A stretch of DNA of 64,000 nucleotides from Gemmatimonadota bacterium (GCA_009841115.1 VXML01000093.1:1-64000); one strand, 5' to 3'. Numbered from the stretch's first letter, positions 34,906 through 43,484 are shown. Notes: generated by a model not told the origin, from the sequence alone. Numbers and translations are program-made.

Positions 34906-37644
34906 TCAACGTAGTAAGGTGAGCTTGCGCGTCAGAATGCCCTCGTCTGTCACCAGCCGGCACAGGTACAGGCCGCTGGCTAGGAAGCGGCCTTCGCGGT
35001 CTCGTCCGTTCCAGCGGAGCTGGTGATAGCCGGCCTGCTGCGGCCCGTGGCGCAGAACCGCCACCCGTTGCCCGGTCAACGAGAACACTTCCAAGCGCAC
35101 CGGCCCGGCCGCGGGCAAGAAATAGGCCAGCACCGTCTGACTGTTGAACGGATTGGGTGCGTTCTGCGCCAACTGCGGGCTGTCGGGTAAGGCTATCAGC
35201 TTGCCACTGCCGTTCTGGAAAGCATCGAAAAAACTAGCCAAGGGCGACTCTTGCCCAGTGGCGGTAAAGGTCACCGGCGCTAGCCCCTCCACGGTAGCCT
35301 CCACCGTATTCGTCCCCAGCTCGCTGCCCAACGTCAGCCAAGTCCGGGCGCGACCAGTGGCATTGGTAGTATCCGTGGTAGTCGTCAGTATCCCCTCACC
35401 AGCGGTCACCGTAAATGACACGGCTACCCCGGCCATGGCCGCGCCATTCTCATCCGACACTAACACCACCAACGGCTCGGCTAGTCGTTGGCCGGCCGTG
35501 CCTTCTTGGTCCTCGCCGCAGACCGTAGCCAGACTGTGGGGTATGGCTTGCTCGGTGGCGGTAGCGGTAAAGGTCTCGGGTTCAAGCCCTGAGACGGAGA
35601 CCGCAACGGTGTTCGTCCCCGGATTGCTACCTAGCGTCAGCCTCGTTGTAGCTTGGCCGTTGGCATCGGTGATGGCGGTGATAGACGACTTGGAGGACTT
35701 GAAAATACAAGGGTTGGTATCCGTGGTGGCCGAGAGCATTCCTCCGCCAGCGGTCACGGTAAATGTGACGATCACTCCGGCCATAGCGGTGCCCTCTTTA
35801 TCCGAGGCTAACACCACCAACGGCTCGGCTAGTTGTGTGTTGGCCGGTCCTGCTTGGTCATCACCGGACTTAGCCAGACTGTGGGGCATTAGGTATCCGG
35901 TGAAAGGAATGATGGTCTGCGCGTCGTTTTGGAGCGCCAAGCCGTCCTGGGTGCAGACGGCATCCTCGGCGTCGCACGAGGTAGTCTGTGGCAGGGATAT
36001 ATGCACGTCGGAACCGTTGGGTTGTATCTCGACCTCCCACAGATTGCTGCGACCTTTCATGCGCAGCAGGCTGTGCAGACTGTCACCGGTCACCGTCAGC
36101 GCCCGCTCCAGCGTCGGTGCGGTGATCCCAATTGGTTCGCTGAACACAAGTTGAAGGGTGAAGGGGATGCCGTAGTGCCCTGTCGGCACGTTCTCGAAAC
36201 TCGCCGTCAGCGGCGCTCTGGCAACGGAGGCGGCCACGCCCTTTGCTAGTATCCATCCGTCCGCAGTGCAGACGGCGCCATCGGCATCGCACGAGGTAGT
36301 CTGCGGCAGGGATATATGCACGTCGTCGTTGCCGTTGGGGGTTATGGTGATCTCCCACAGTTTGCTGCTACTGTCCACCTTTTGCACGCTGTTCATCATT
36401 CCGGCGGTCACCATTAACGCCTGCTGTATCGCTGCTTCGGTCGTCTCAATCGGTTCGCTGAAGGCAAGTTGCACCGCGAACTCGGTGGAGCCGTCGTGCC
36501 CTTCAGGTACACTCTCAAAGCGCGCTGTCAGCGGCGCTCTGGGAATGGAGACGGCCACGCCCCGCGACAACGTCTGGAAGTCAAAGGTGTGGACCGTGTC
36601 ACGTGGCAGGGAGATACGCACATCGTCGTTGCCGTTAGGGGTTATGGTGATCTCCCACAGATCGCTGAGGTTGTCCACCTGCCGTGCGTTGGTCACCGTA
36701 CCGCCAGTCACCATCAGCACCTGCTGTATCGCCGCTTCGGTCGTCCTAATCGGTTCGCTGAACACAAGTCGCAATGTGAACGCGGTGGAGCCGTCGTGCT
36801 CTGCCGGCATGTCCCGAAAGTGCGCCGTCAGCGGCACAGTGATGATCTCCGGCTCAGATGTCGCCGACGTCGCTGTCGCAAACGACAAGCATGATTGCGA
36901 CGGCAGGCATGTTTGCAACGGCGGGCATGTGAGGGTGCTCCTTGGATTTGACTCACCCGACCAGCCACTGGCGCCATCCTCATTGTATGCCTGCATCTGC
37001 ACTTTGTAGTAGGTGTCTGGGGCCAGACAGGTGATCTCCGCGCTCGTGCCCGTCACGCCTCCGGGCACGTCGGTCCACGACTCGCTCGTTATCGGACGGT
37101 ATCGCAGATCGTATCTCGTGATCTCCGGGCTGCCTTCGATGTGTGGTGTCTGCCAGCTTACGAGCAGGCTGGTGACGTCCGTGGCCGCTATGGTGGGCGT
37201 TGGCATATAACCCGGACTTTCGTTGGTGTTGTTAATGAGGTTGATGGTAACGGCAATGGTGGCAGTGCTTCCATTGCCATGGCCCGCCGTCACCGTGACT
37301 TCAAAGCTGGGGTCGGCTTCGTAGTCGTAGCGTTCGCCCACTTTGGTCTTGATCTGCCCGGTGGATGTCGTGATCGTGAACTTGTCGGCGTCCGCGCCTT
37401 CAAGCCTGTAGGTGAAGCCGCCGTTGTGGTTGGCGGCTACGCGATCACCGATGAAGGTCTCGCTGTATGTCGGCAAAGCGAGAAACGTCTCTAGGAGGTT
37501 GCGCGCGGTGCTGGTGCCTTCATTGAACACCGGCGGGTGTGCGTGCGCGTTCTCGGCGAAAACCGACACGGCGAGGGCGGCCAGACAGGCGAATAGGAAA
37601 AACGCGCAGACTTGGTCGTGGATGGCGGGTACTCGCTTTGTCAA
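34906..37644 (-). CDS. large mosaic secreted protein (cadherin-like, Fn3, repeats, Big-like, sorting domain)
   Basis: A 912-residue protein. After a signal peptide (ending NAHAH near 36) come a cadherin-like domain (TYRLEGADADKFTITTSTGQ, about 78-135), an Fn3 domain (about 145-235, YDLRYRPITSESWTDVPGG), three ~110-residue repeats with HDGSTxFxLxLVFSEPI and LWEITITPNGNDDVxISLP motifs (about 260-590), two invasin/Big_1-like domains (AEPLVVLASDKEGTAMAGV and AEPLVVLVSDENGAAMAGV), and a FlgD-like sorting domain (NAPNPFNSQT to LTRKLTLLR). It looks like a surface adhesin or matrix protein. Start is TTG (37644), only 1 base after the stop of an older sorting-domain fragment; no internal ATG would keep the signal peptide. 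Confidence 0.82.
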   Translation of the reverse strand: MTKRVPAIHDQVCAFFLFACLAALAVSVFAENAHAHPPVFNEGTSTARNLLETFLALPTYSETFIGDRVAANHNGGFTYRLEGADADKFTITTSTGQIKTKVGERYDYEADPSFEVTVTAGHGNGSTATIAVTINLINNTNESPGYMPTPTIAATDVTSLLVSWQTPHIEGSPEITRYDLRYRPITSESWTDVPGGVTGTSAEITCLAPDTYYKVQMQAYNEDGASGWSGESNPRSTLTCPPLQTCLPSQSCLSFATATSATSEPEIITVPLTAHFRDMPAEHDGSTAFTLRLVFSEPIRTTEAAIQQVLMVTGGTVTNARQVDNLSDLWEITITPNGNDDVRISLPRDTVHTFDFQTLSRGVAVSIPRAPLTARFESVPEGHDGSTEFAVQLAFSEPIETTEAAIQQALMVTAGMMNSVQKVDSSSKLWEITITPNGNDDVHISLPQTTSCDADGAVCTADGWILAKGVAASVARAPLTASFENVPTGHYGIPFTLQLVFSEPIGITAPTLERALTVTGDSLHSLLRMKGRSNLWEVEIQPNGSDVHISLPQTTSCDAEDAVCTQDGLALQNDAQTIIPFTGYLMPHSLAKSGDDQAGPANTQLAEPLVVLASDKEGTAMAGVIVTFTVTAGGGMLSATTDTNPCIFKSSKSSITAITDANGQATTRLTLGSNPGTNTVAVSVSGLEPETFTATATEQAIPHSLATVCGEDQEGTAGQRLAEPLVVLVSDENGAAMAGVAVSFTVTAGEGILTTTTDTTNATGRARTWLTLGSELGTNTVEATVEGLAPVTFTATGQESPLASFFDAFQNGSGKLIALPDSPQLAQNAPNPFNSQTVLAYFLPAAGPVRLEVFSLTGQRVAVLRHGPQQAGYHQLRWNGRDREGRFLASGLYLCRLVTDEGILTRKLTLLR
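35043..35090 (-). repeat. 48-bp block identical to 37783-37830
   Basis: The part of the sorting domain coding LEVFSLTGQRVAVLRHG is identical over 48 bases to the fragment at 37783-37830 and continues with one mismatch for 9 more. Beyond this block the two copies diverge, so a recent duplication or gene conversion is likely. Confidence 0.92.
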
Positions 37645-37645
37645 G

Positions 37646-37850
37646 CTACCTCAGCAGGATGAGCTTGCGCGTCAAAATCTCTTCCGCCGTCACCAGTCGA
37701 TACAGGTATACGCCGCTGGCGACGGGATGCCCTGCGTCGTCGTGGCCATGCCAGCGGAACTGGTGATAGCCCGCCTGCTGCAGCCCGTGGCGCAGAACCG
37801 CCACCCGTTGCCCGGTCAACGAGAACACTTCTAAGCGCACAACAACGGAG
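37646..37850 (-). pseudogene. detached C-terminal sorting domain
   Basis: About 68 codons encode a complete FlgD/T9SS-like C-terminal domain (VRLEVFSLTGQRVAVLRHG, then YHQFRWHGHDDAG, GVYLYRLVTAEEILTRKLILLR-type end) with no protein body ahead of it. The frame stays open to 38002 but the added N-terminal part is arginine-rich and lacks a signal. It is the tail of a lost secreted protein. Confidence 0.75.
37783..37830 (-). repeat. 48-bp block identical to 35043-35090
   Basis: Second copy of the identical block, within the detached sorting domain. Confidence 0.92.
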
Positions 37851-37880
37851 ATACTTGGAGTATCGAACGAACGTCCATAC

Positions 37881-38024
37881 TTATTGCAGAGATTCCTCCT
37901 GTTTAATGTTTTCGCGACGTGGACAACGCGGCTCGCGTACGTAGCCCTCGCGGACAGAATCGTCCGTCTGCGCTTGGGCTGCCGTGGCGAATAGGGCGAC
38001 AAACGCCAATACCAACCTAAGTCG
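37881..38024 (-). pseudogene. signal-peptide fragment of a decayed secreted gene
   Basis: A 47-codon open stretch in a different frame encodes a clear export signal (RLRLVLAFVALFATAAQAQ) and a short charged mature part (TDDSVREGYVREPRCPR) ending at a TAA. It has no ATG (a TTG at 38015 is possible). Together with 37646-37850 it looks like the head and tail of one secreted gene with the middle deleted. Confidence 0.6.
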
Positions 38025-38151
38025 CTAGGTCGGGAGAGATTGGAACGATAATTGGTTGCGTCCGATAGATGGGACGCGAGGAAGAAAAATTTAGGTGGGT
38101 GTAGTCTTGGCTCTTAAATAGCGTACAGGCAAGAAGGCTTTTACTCTGCAT
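38017..38151 (-). pseudogene. degenerate copy of the haloperoxidase gene start
   Basis: A 44-codon frame starts MQSKSLLACTLF, matching the haloperoxidase start MRSRILFAYTLF codon for codon; the leader also matches (TCCTCTGTGTGAAGG-like at 38167-38181 versus 34862-34876 on the plus strand). The frame then runs into unrelated sequence and a TAG. It is a leftover of a duplication of that gene's 5' end. Confidence 0.7.
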
Positions 38152-38456
38152 GATGAAAATAATGTTTCCTCTGTGTGAAGGGTGAATCGGCCCCTATAAA
38201 GCGGGACCGGCTATATACACCTCACGCAGAGTATGCAGGGTATTCCTGTGTCTATTCGCCAAGCGAAGAGGAGGGGAGCGACCCCTCCACTAACATTATG
38301 GCTATGTACAACAAGGGAATCGACATGCGAGTCCCTACGCAAAGTGGATAAGAAGAAAGATATATGATTTTTGCAAAAAGTAAATAATTATCTGTTTTAA
38401 TTTGTAACAATCAATAATAATAAAATGTAACTTTGCAAAATGGTGATTATATAAAA
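38152..38456. other. AT-rich intergenic stretch
   Basis: After the duplicated leader (to about 38190) the sequence falls to very high AT, especially 38350-38456, with no open frame of coding character. It separates the minus-strand secreted genes from the plus-strand regulator pair. Confidence 0.6.
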
Positions 38457-38500
38457 AGACCATATATGGTCTAAAACATAAAAAAGACCATATATGGTCC
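38457..38500. promoter_or_regulatory. two tandem palindromes, candidate operators
   Basis: AGACCATATATGGTCT (38457-38472) is a perfect 16-base palindrome; a second copy, GACCATATATGGTC (38486-38499), follows with a 28-base repeat period in which flanking A-rich bases are also repeated. They lie 135-180 bases before the small secreted gene, the usual place for activator-binding sites of Fis-HTH proteins such as the product of 39137-42292. Confidence 0.65.
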
Positions 38501-38634
38501 TCAATAAAAGTGGTTTAAAGTCCTCTAATATACTTGATTCACTCAAATGAAATACGAGATTGTGCATTTACCCAATGTGTTATATTTTTCCAAATACACT
38601 CAATCACAACCTGCCCAAAGGGGGAAGGAATATC

Positions 38635-39066
38635 ATGTGGCCAATCGTTTTGCTGCTTGCGCTATCGACTGTCTCTTTCGCGGATGAGTACACGCCGGTT
38701 GACTGGATTACCTTAACCGAAGACGGCGGCATAAAAGCCCAAGTAGGAGCTCTAAGCCTTAGTACAGGCAATACAGAGTGTCTTGAGATCAAGGACGTTA
38801 AGTTAGGCATCGCTACGTATTCTGTTGTTACGTCCAAGTGGCAGAAACGCGAAGGGGACGAATGGGCCGATGTGGACGGCACGGAACATGCCGGCCAAGT
38901 ATGCGGATTTATGCCGAGTGAACCGGGCGAATATCGGCTAGTCATGGAAGTAGATGTTTCGGGTCTCAAGCAGAAATTGGCCAGTGGGAATACCTTGATA
39001 ATAGCTGGTGAACCTGAGACAGCCATTGAAGCAACTACTTGGGGATTTATAAAAGCAAGAATGTAA
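38635..39066 (+). CDS. small secreted protein of unknown function
   Basis: A 143-residue exported protein: signal peptide MWPIVLLLALSTVSFA (cleavage before DEYTP), then a mostly beta-like domain with two cysteines (TECLEIKD and GQVCGFM) that could form a disulfide, and an EPGEYRLVMEVDVSGL strand that resembles Ig-like folds. I do not recognise a family. GGGGGAAGGAA before the ATG at 38635 fixes the start; a longer frame from 38560 is not needed. It sits 70 bases upstream of the propeller regulator, downstream of the two palindromes. Confidence 0.7.
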   Translation: MWPIVLLLALSTVSFADEYTPVDWITLTEDGGIKAQVGALSLSTGNTECLEIKDVKLGIATYSVVTSKWQKREGDEWADVDGTEHAGQVCGFMPSEPGEYRLVMEVDVSGLKQKLASGNTLIIAGEPETAIEATTWGFIKARM

Positions 39067-39136
39067 AATCGCACTCGGAGGGTAATCCTTATTTTAGGGA
39101 GTAGGGTATTTTTTTATAATCAAGGCACTTAGCCGT

Positions 39137-42100
39137 ATGGGCACCTGGAAGACCTATTCCATAGACGATGGTCTGCCATCGCTGCGCATTGAACACATCG
39201 CCGAGGATAGCGAGGGTTATATTTGGTTCGCCACCTGGGACAACGGGGCCAGCCGCTTTGACGGGGATGCGTTCCAGAATTTCACGACCCAAGACGGTCT
39301 TATTGACGACCAAGTCTTCTTTATCCAGCAAGATCGTCAGGAGCGGTTGTGGTTTGGGACCTCAAAGGGAGTCTGCTGGTATGACGGCGCAGACTTCCAC
39401 CCTTTGGCGGACGATGGCATTGCCGGCCGTAGGGTGCAGTTCATCTACGAGGATCGTCAGGGCCGTATCTGGTTGGGTGGCGAGGGGACCTTGGGGTATT
39501 ACGACGGCACGGCGTTCCACGACCTGGCTCCACTCTACCGCCAGCAGTACCAGCAGCCTTCTTCTTATAGGTGGATCTCTCTTTGTCGGGGCATCGCCCA
39601 AGACCCACAAGGCCACCTGTGGTTTGGCTTTAAGCACCTCTTCCGCTACGATGGCGACTCTTTCCACCGCTACAAAAAGAAGGAGGGGTTTCCCCACGCC
39701 GAGGCCAGTTATGCGGTGGGCCAGGACCATACCGGCAAGATGTGGATCGGTTGGATTGAGAAAGGCCGATTTCAGCTCTATGCCAATAGCACCTTACAGG
39801 CGGCTGTTGAGGTCGGTGCGAATCCTTGGTTGCGTTACACTATGTGCGACCGAGAAGGTCGGATGTGGTTTTGCACGTTGGGTGGCGTGTTCTACCAAGA
39901 CGAGGACGGGTTCAGCCGATTTCCCGCGGCCGATGGCCTACCCCATTCCGCGGTCAAAGCCGTGTTCCACGATCGCGAGGATCAGTTTTGGTTCGCCACG
40001 TGGAACGGCGTCGGGCGGTACGATGCGCATAGTATCAACGTTTTCGGCCTTCGTGCGAACGAATCTATAACCCCGAGCGAAATCTCGCAGATCGCGCAAG
40101 ACCGGCACGGTGATATATGGGTTGGGTATGCATCCCCTTATCTCAACCGTGAGATCAAAAATTTCAAAAGCGTCGCCCGCTTCGATGGCGAACACTTTAC
40201 CTTCGTGGCTCCCGAGGAAAGCTCTAATATCGGCAACTGTTTCTCCATCTACGAGGACCTCGAGGGACACCTGTGGTTTGGCGGTGGCAATGGTCTATTT
40301 CGCTACGAAGAACAGAAGCTAAAGAAAAAGAACATAGCGGCTGATTCAGACGCAGGGGGTATCAGCCGCATCACGCAAGACCGGGAAGGACGATTCATTT
40401 TCGGCTATTGGGAACACTACACCATAAGTACAAGAAGAGAGTTTTTGGCCAGCCCATTAAAGATTGTGTACCAACAGGGCGAGCAGTGCCAAACCATTTT
40501 TGCCGAGGACGACAAAAAGACACCGTTCAGCCGCATTGGCACGGTTCTTGCCACGCACAACGGCGCAATCTATTTCCACTTGACCAGTAGAGATAGCCCC
40601 ACGAGGGGCACCGGCTTCGCCCGCTGGCATCTGGAAGAGGGTCTTGCATGGTATGGAGTTGAGGATGGACTGATCGACGATCATGTAAACGACTTGCTGG
40701 TAGATCGCCATGACAACTTATGGATCGCTACGCGGGGCGGTATCAGTTGCTTTGACGGCAACTCCTTCGGCGCCTTCACAACCGAAGATGGCCTGCCTAG
40801 CAACCGCACCCAGTGTTTGTTGGAGGATTCGCGAGGACGCCTCTGGATCGGCACCGACAAGGGTGTGGCGCTCTACGACGGTCGGCTTTTCCAGACCATT
40901 AAGTCACCTCATATCGGATCGGTTTGCCGCATCCTCGAAGATCGCGACGGCACCTTCTGGTTGGGCACGGTCGTGGGGGCCATCATACGCTATCGACCCC
41001 GGCAAACGCCGCCCCAGATTCGTCTCATCCGAGTTACCACCGATCAGGTCTATGAGAGCGTAGCGGACGTCTGCTCATCCACAGCGGGACAGCCGGTAGT
41101 TTTCGAGTACAAGGGCCTGAGTTTTTCCACCCATCCCCGCGACATGCTCTATGAGTATCGCTTGCAGGGATACGACGCCGACTGGTGTCCCGCGACTCGG
41201 GAGTTGCGGGCTTGTTATCAGAACCTGCCGCCGGGCGACTACACCTTTCAAGTCCGAGCGATAGATCGGGATCTCAATTACTCGGAGACGGCGCAAGTGC
41301 AGCTTGTGGTAGAATCGGGGGCCGCGTTCTATGGGGGCAACCAATGGATCGGCCAGACTAAGGGCTTGTGCCCGTTTCAAACCAAACTCATGGAGGTGGC
41401 TCCCACCGATCTGACCGTACTGATTCTAGGCGAAACAGGGGTGGGTAAGGGGTCGGCGGCGCGGGCATTACATGAGCTGAGTGCCTATGGCAACGGCCCT
41501 TTTATACAGGTCAACTGCGGGGCCTTATCTCAGGCGCTGATCGACCGTGAACTCTTTGGTCGCGAAAACGAGAGGGTTAGCAAAGTAGGCAAGGTGGAAC
41601 GGGCCAAAGACGGCACGCTATTTTTGGATGAAATCGGCGATCTGACGTTGGAAACGCAGGACAAGATCCTGCGCTTGCTGGAAGAATGCACGTTTGAGCG
41701 GGTGGGCGGCACCCAGACGCGGACGGCGCAGACGCGCATTGTCGCCGCGACGAGTCGCGACCTGGAGAAGATGGTGCAGGCCGGTGTTTTTCGTGCGGAG
41801 TTGTATTCTCGCCTCCAGCTTTTTCCGCTGTACATCCCGCCCCTGCGCGAACACAAGGAGGACATCCCGGCTCTCGTCGAGTTTTTCAAGAACCGCATGG
41901 CAGCTTACCTAGACAAGGAACCTGTCTCCTTGAGTTCCGAGGTTATGGAGATGCTACAAGCCTATGATTGGCCGGGGAATGTGCGGGAACTGGAGCATTT
42001 CATACAGCAGGCTGTCATAGCGTGCAAAAGTTCTCAAATTGGCACGACCGATCTGATGCAGTGCGGTTTTGACCTAGCAGATTCCACTCTTGGCCTTAAA

Positions 42101-42292
42101 GGAAGGGCGTCATCTGTTTCTCAAGGCAGCGAAATAATGCCACTGCTTGAATTTGAACGCCGCTATATTCTCGAAGTACTCAACGCCACCAACTGGCGGG
42201 TCAAGGGTCCCAAAGGGGCGGCCGCTCTGCTGGGGGTGCCGCCTTCGACGCTATATGGCAAAATGAGAAAGTTGGGTATTAAGCGTTCATAA
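39137..42292 (+). CDS. soluble beta-propeller/AAA+ (sigma54-activator type)/Fis-HTH regulator without GAFTGA
   Basis: A 1051-residue protein with no signal peptide and no membrane helix. Residues 1-640 are Reg_prop blades (WKTYSIDDGLPSLRIEHIA, YIWFATWDNGASRFDGDAF, LWIGTDKGVALYDG); 653-730 form a Y_Y_Y domain (YEYRLQGYDADWCPATRE, LPPGDYTFQVRAID). An AAA+ domain follows: Walker A GETGVGKGS near 764, ELFGREN near 805, Walker B GTLFLDEIGDL near 826, then RIVAATSRDLEKMV and YDWPGNVRELEHFI. A Fis-type HTH ends the protein (GAAALLGVPPSTLYGKMRKLGI). Between ELFG and GTLF only about 15 residues remain (RENERVSKVGKVERAKD): the GAFTGA loop that touches sigma54 is missing. Probably a cytoplasmic one-component regulator that does not use sigma54 in the normal way. 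Confidence 0.88.
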   Translation: MGTWKTYSIDDGLPSLRIEHIAEDSEGYIWFATWDNGASRFDGDAFQNFTTQDGLIDDQVFFIQQDRQERLWFGTSKGVCWYDGADFHPLADDGIAGRRVQFIYEDRQGRIWLGGEGTLGYYDGTAFHDLAPLYRQQYQQPSSYRWISLCRGIAQDPQGHLWFGFKHLFRYDGDSFHRYKKKEGFPHAEASYAVGQDHTGKMWIGWIEKGRFQLYANSTLQAAVEVGANPWLRYTMCDREGRMWFCTLGGVFYQDEDGFSRFPAADGLPHSAVKAVFHDREDQFWFATWNGVGRYDAHSINVFGLRANESITPSEISQIAQDRHGDIWVGYASPYLNREIKNFKSVARFDGEHFTFVAPEESSNIGNCFSIYEDLEGHLWFGGGNGLFRYEEQKLKKKNIAADSDAGGISRITQDREGRFIFGYWEHYTISTRREFLASPLKIVYQQGEQCQTIFAEDDKKTPFSRIGTVLATHNGAIYFHLTSRDSPTRGTGFARWHLEEGLAWYGVEDGLIDDHVNDLLVDRHDNLWIATRGGISCFDGNSFGAFTTEDGLPSNRTQCLLEDSRGRLWIGTDKGVALYDGRLFQTIKSPHIGSVCRILEDRDGTFWLGTVVGAIIRYRPRQTPPQIRLIRVTTDQVYESVADVCSSTAGQPVVFEYKGLSFSTHPRDMLYEYRLQGYDADWCPATRELRACYQNLPPGDYTFQVRAIDRDLNYSETAQVQLVVESGAAFYGGNQWIGQTKGLCPFQTKLMEVAPTDLTVLILGETGVGKGSAARALHELSAYGNGPFIQVNCGALSQALIDRELFGRENERVSKVGKVERAKDGTLFLDEIGDLTLETQDKILRLLEECTFERVGGTQTRTAQTRIVAATSRDLEKMVQAGVFRAELYSRLQLFPLYIPPLREHKEDIPALVEFFKNRMAAYLDKEPVSLSSEVMEMLQAYDWPGNVRELEHFIQQAVIACKSSQIGTTDLMQCGFDLADSTLGLKGRASSVSQGSEIMPLLEFERRYILEVLNATNWRVKGPKGAAALLGVPPSTLYGKMRKLGIKRS

Positions 42293-42334
42293 GGAGGACG
42301 AAGGCGTCTTTGAGGGGCGTCCAACGGATTTTCT

Positions 42335-42364
42335 CCCACTACAGGTCGGTAATCAGGTAGTGGG
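42335..42364. other. hairpin downstream of the propeller regulator
   Basis: Perfect 8-bp stem CCCACTAC/GTAGTGGG with a 14-base loop, 43 bases after the stop codon. No T-run follows, so termination by it is doubtful. Confidence 0.4.
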
Positions 42365-42406
42365 TCAGTTTGAAAACACCTTTATTTGATAAGGGTTGTT
42401 TTAAAG

Positions 42407-42443
42407 AAAACCCCCGTGCTGGGGATTTAAGCACGGGGGTTTT
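42407..42443. terminator. bidirectional Rho-independent terminator
   Basis: A 14-bp stem (AAAACCCCCGTGCT with AGCACGGGGGTTTT, 9-base loop) with T-runs on both strands. It can end transcripts from the propeller regulator (+) and from tRNA-Lys (-). Confidence 0.88.
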
Positions 42444-42564
42444 TCGGTTCTCTCAGACTTCAAAGAGGTCCACGACCGAATAGCAACGGCAGCTTTCTGC
42501 TGACATAGTGCTGACACGACTTTTTCACTGCTATCGCATATTTGCCGTGAGTATTTGTTTTTAA

Positions 42565-42640
<76 letters not shown>

Positions 42641-42671
42641 AGAGAAAATATCTGCACGAGCGGGCTTATCG

Positions 42672-43484
42672 TCAATGCCGCGCCAATTCTGGGAAGAGTT
42701 CGTCGTGGACTTCGGCGCATTGGCGCAAGTGCACCATGCGCTCCGGGCTGGCGGTATCGAGCATGGTGGGATAGAACATGCCGCCGCCGGTTACTACTTG
42801 ATAGCCGCCGGGGGAGTGCCGACTGAGATAGTCCCTGAGGGTGGCTAGGTCGGCGTCGCTGGTGCAGGGGCGGGTGAGGTTCATGGTAAACATGCGTCGC
42901 CGCTGGTTGCCGCCGAAGGAGGCGTGGTAGAGGTCGTGGTTGAAGATGACGAGGTCGCCGGGGGTGGTTTCGAGCGCGAGGTGGCTAGGAAAGTCGCGCG
43001 GCTCGATGCCGAACAGCTCCACGGAGTTGTTGAGGTCAATGCTCTCGGCGCGGACGAAGTGGTTGGGATGGTGGCTGCCGGGGATTATGCGCAGGCAGCC
43101 CGTGTCGCGGATTAGGTCGTCTAAGTAGAAGGCGATTTTAACTGAGAAGAGCTGACCCCAGTTGCCATCGGGGTGCCAGCCGGTATCGCCGCTGTAGTAG
43201 TTGCCGTCGCCGCTGGCGTAGTTGAAGTTTTCGCCGAGGACGCCGTTGCAGATCCCGACGATGCGCTCGTCATCTACGAGGGTACACAGCCGCTCGCGGT
43301 GCTCGATGGGGCCGCCAAACATGGTGCGCTTGCTGCCGTCGTGTTGCGCGCCATTGCCGTGGGCTTGGATGGAGTGCTCAAACTCCTCGGTGATCCAGGC
43401 GATCTCATCGGGGGCAAAAAGCTGCGGGAAGTAGAGATAGCCGAAGGTCTCAAAGAAGCGAATCTGCGCGGGCGAAAGTTCCAT
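42672..43484 (-). CDS. phytanoyl-CoA dioxygenase family protein (PhyH 1)
   Basis: Fe(II)/2-oxoglutarate-dependent oxygenase of 270 residues. The iron triad is visible as HPDGNW (His and Asp near 108-110) and the distal His in FNHDLYHASFGGNQ near 188-193; the 2-oxoglutarate-binding arginine follows in QRRRMFTMNLTRP. The RIIPGSHHPNHF motif is typical of the family. I start at ATG 43484 (MELSPAQIRFFETFGYLYFP); an upstream extension to 43685 is arginine-rich and overlaps another gene. The substrate is unknown; many such enzymes hydroxylate small natural products. Confidence 0.88.
   Translation of the reverse strand: MELSPAQIRFFETFGYLYFPQLFAPDEIAWITEEFEHSIQAHGNGAQHDGSKRTMFGGPIEHRERLCTLVDDERIVGICNGVLGENFNYASGDGNYYSGDTGWHPDGNWGQLFSVKIAFYLDDLIRDTGCLRIIPGSHHPNHFVRAESIDLNNSVELFGIEPRDFPSHLALETTPGDLVIFNHDLYHASFGGNQRRRMFTMNLTRPCTSDADLATLRDYLSRHSPGGYQVVTGGGMFYPTMLDTASPERMVHLRQCAEVHDELFPELARH

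Noticed and set aside
38457-38500. Possible CRISPR repeats or transposon ends
   Set aside because: Only two copies, perfect palindromes, period 28 with no spacer and no transposase; operator sites are a better explanation.
39103-39136. Possible -24/-12 sigma54 promoter (AAGGCAC near 39121)
   Set aside because: The GC element is not at the required spacing, so it does not match the consensus.
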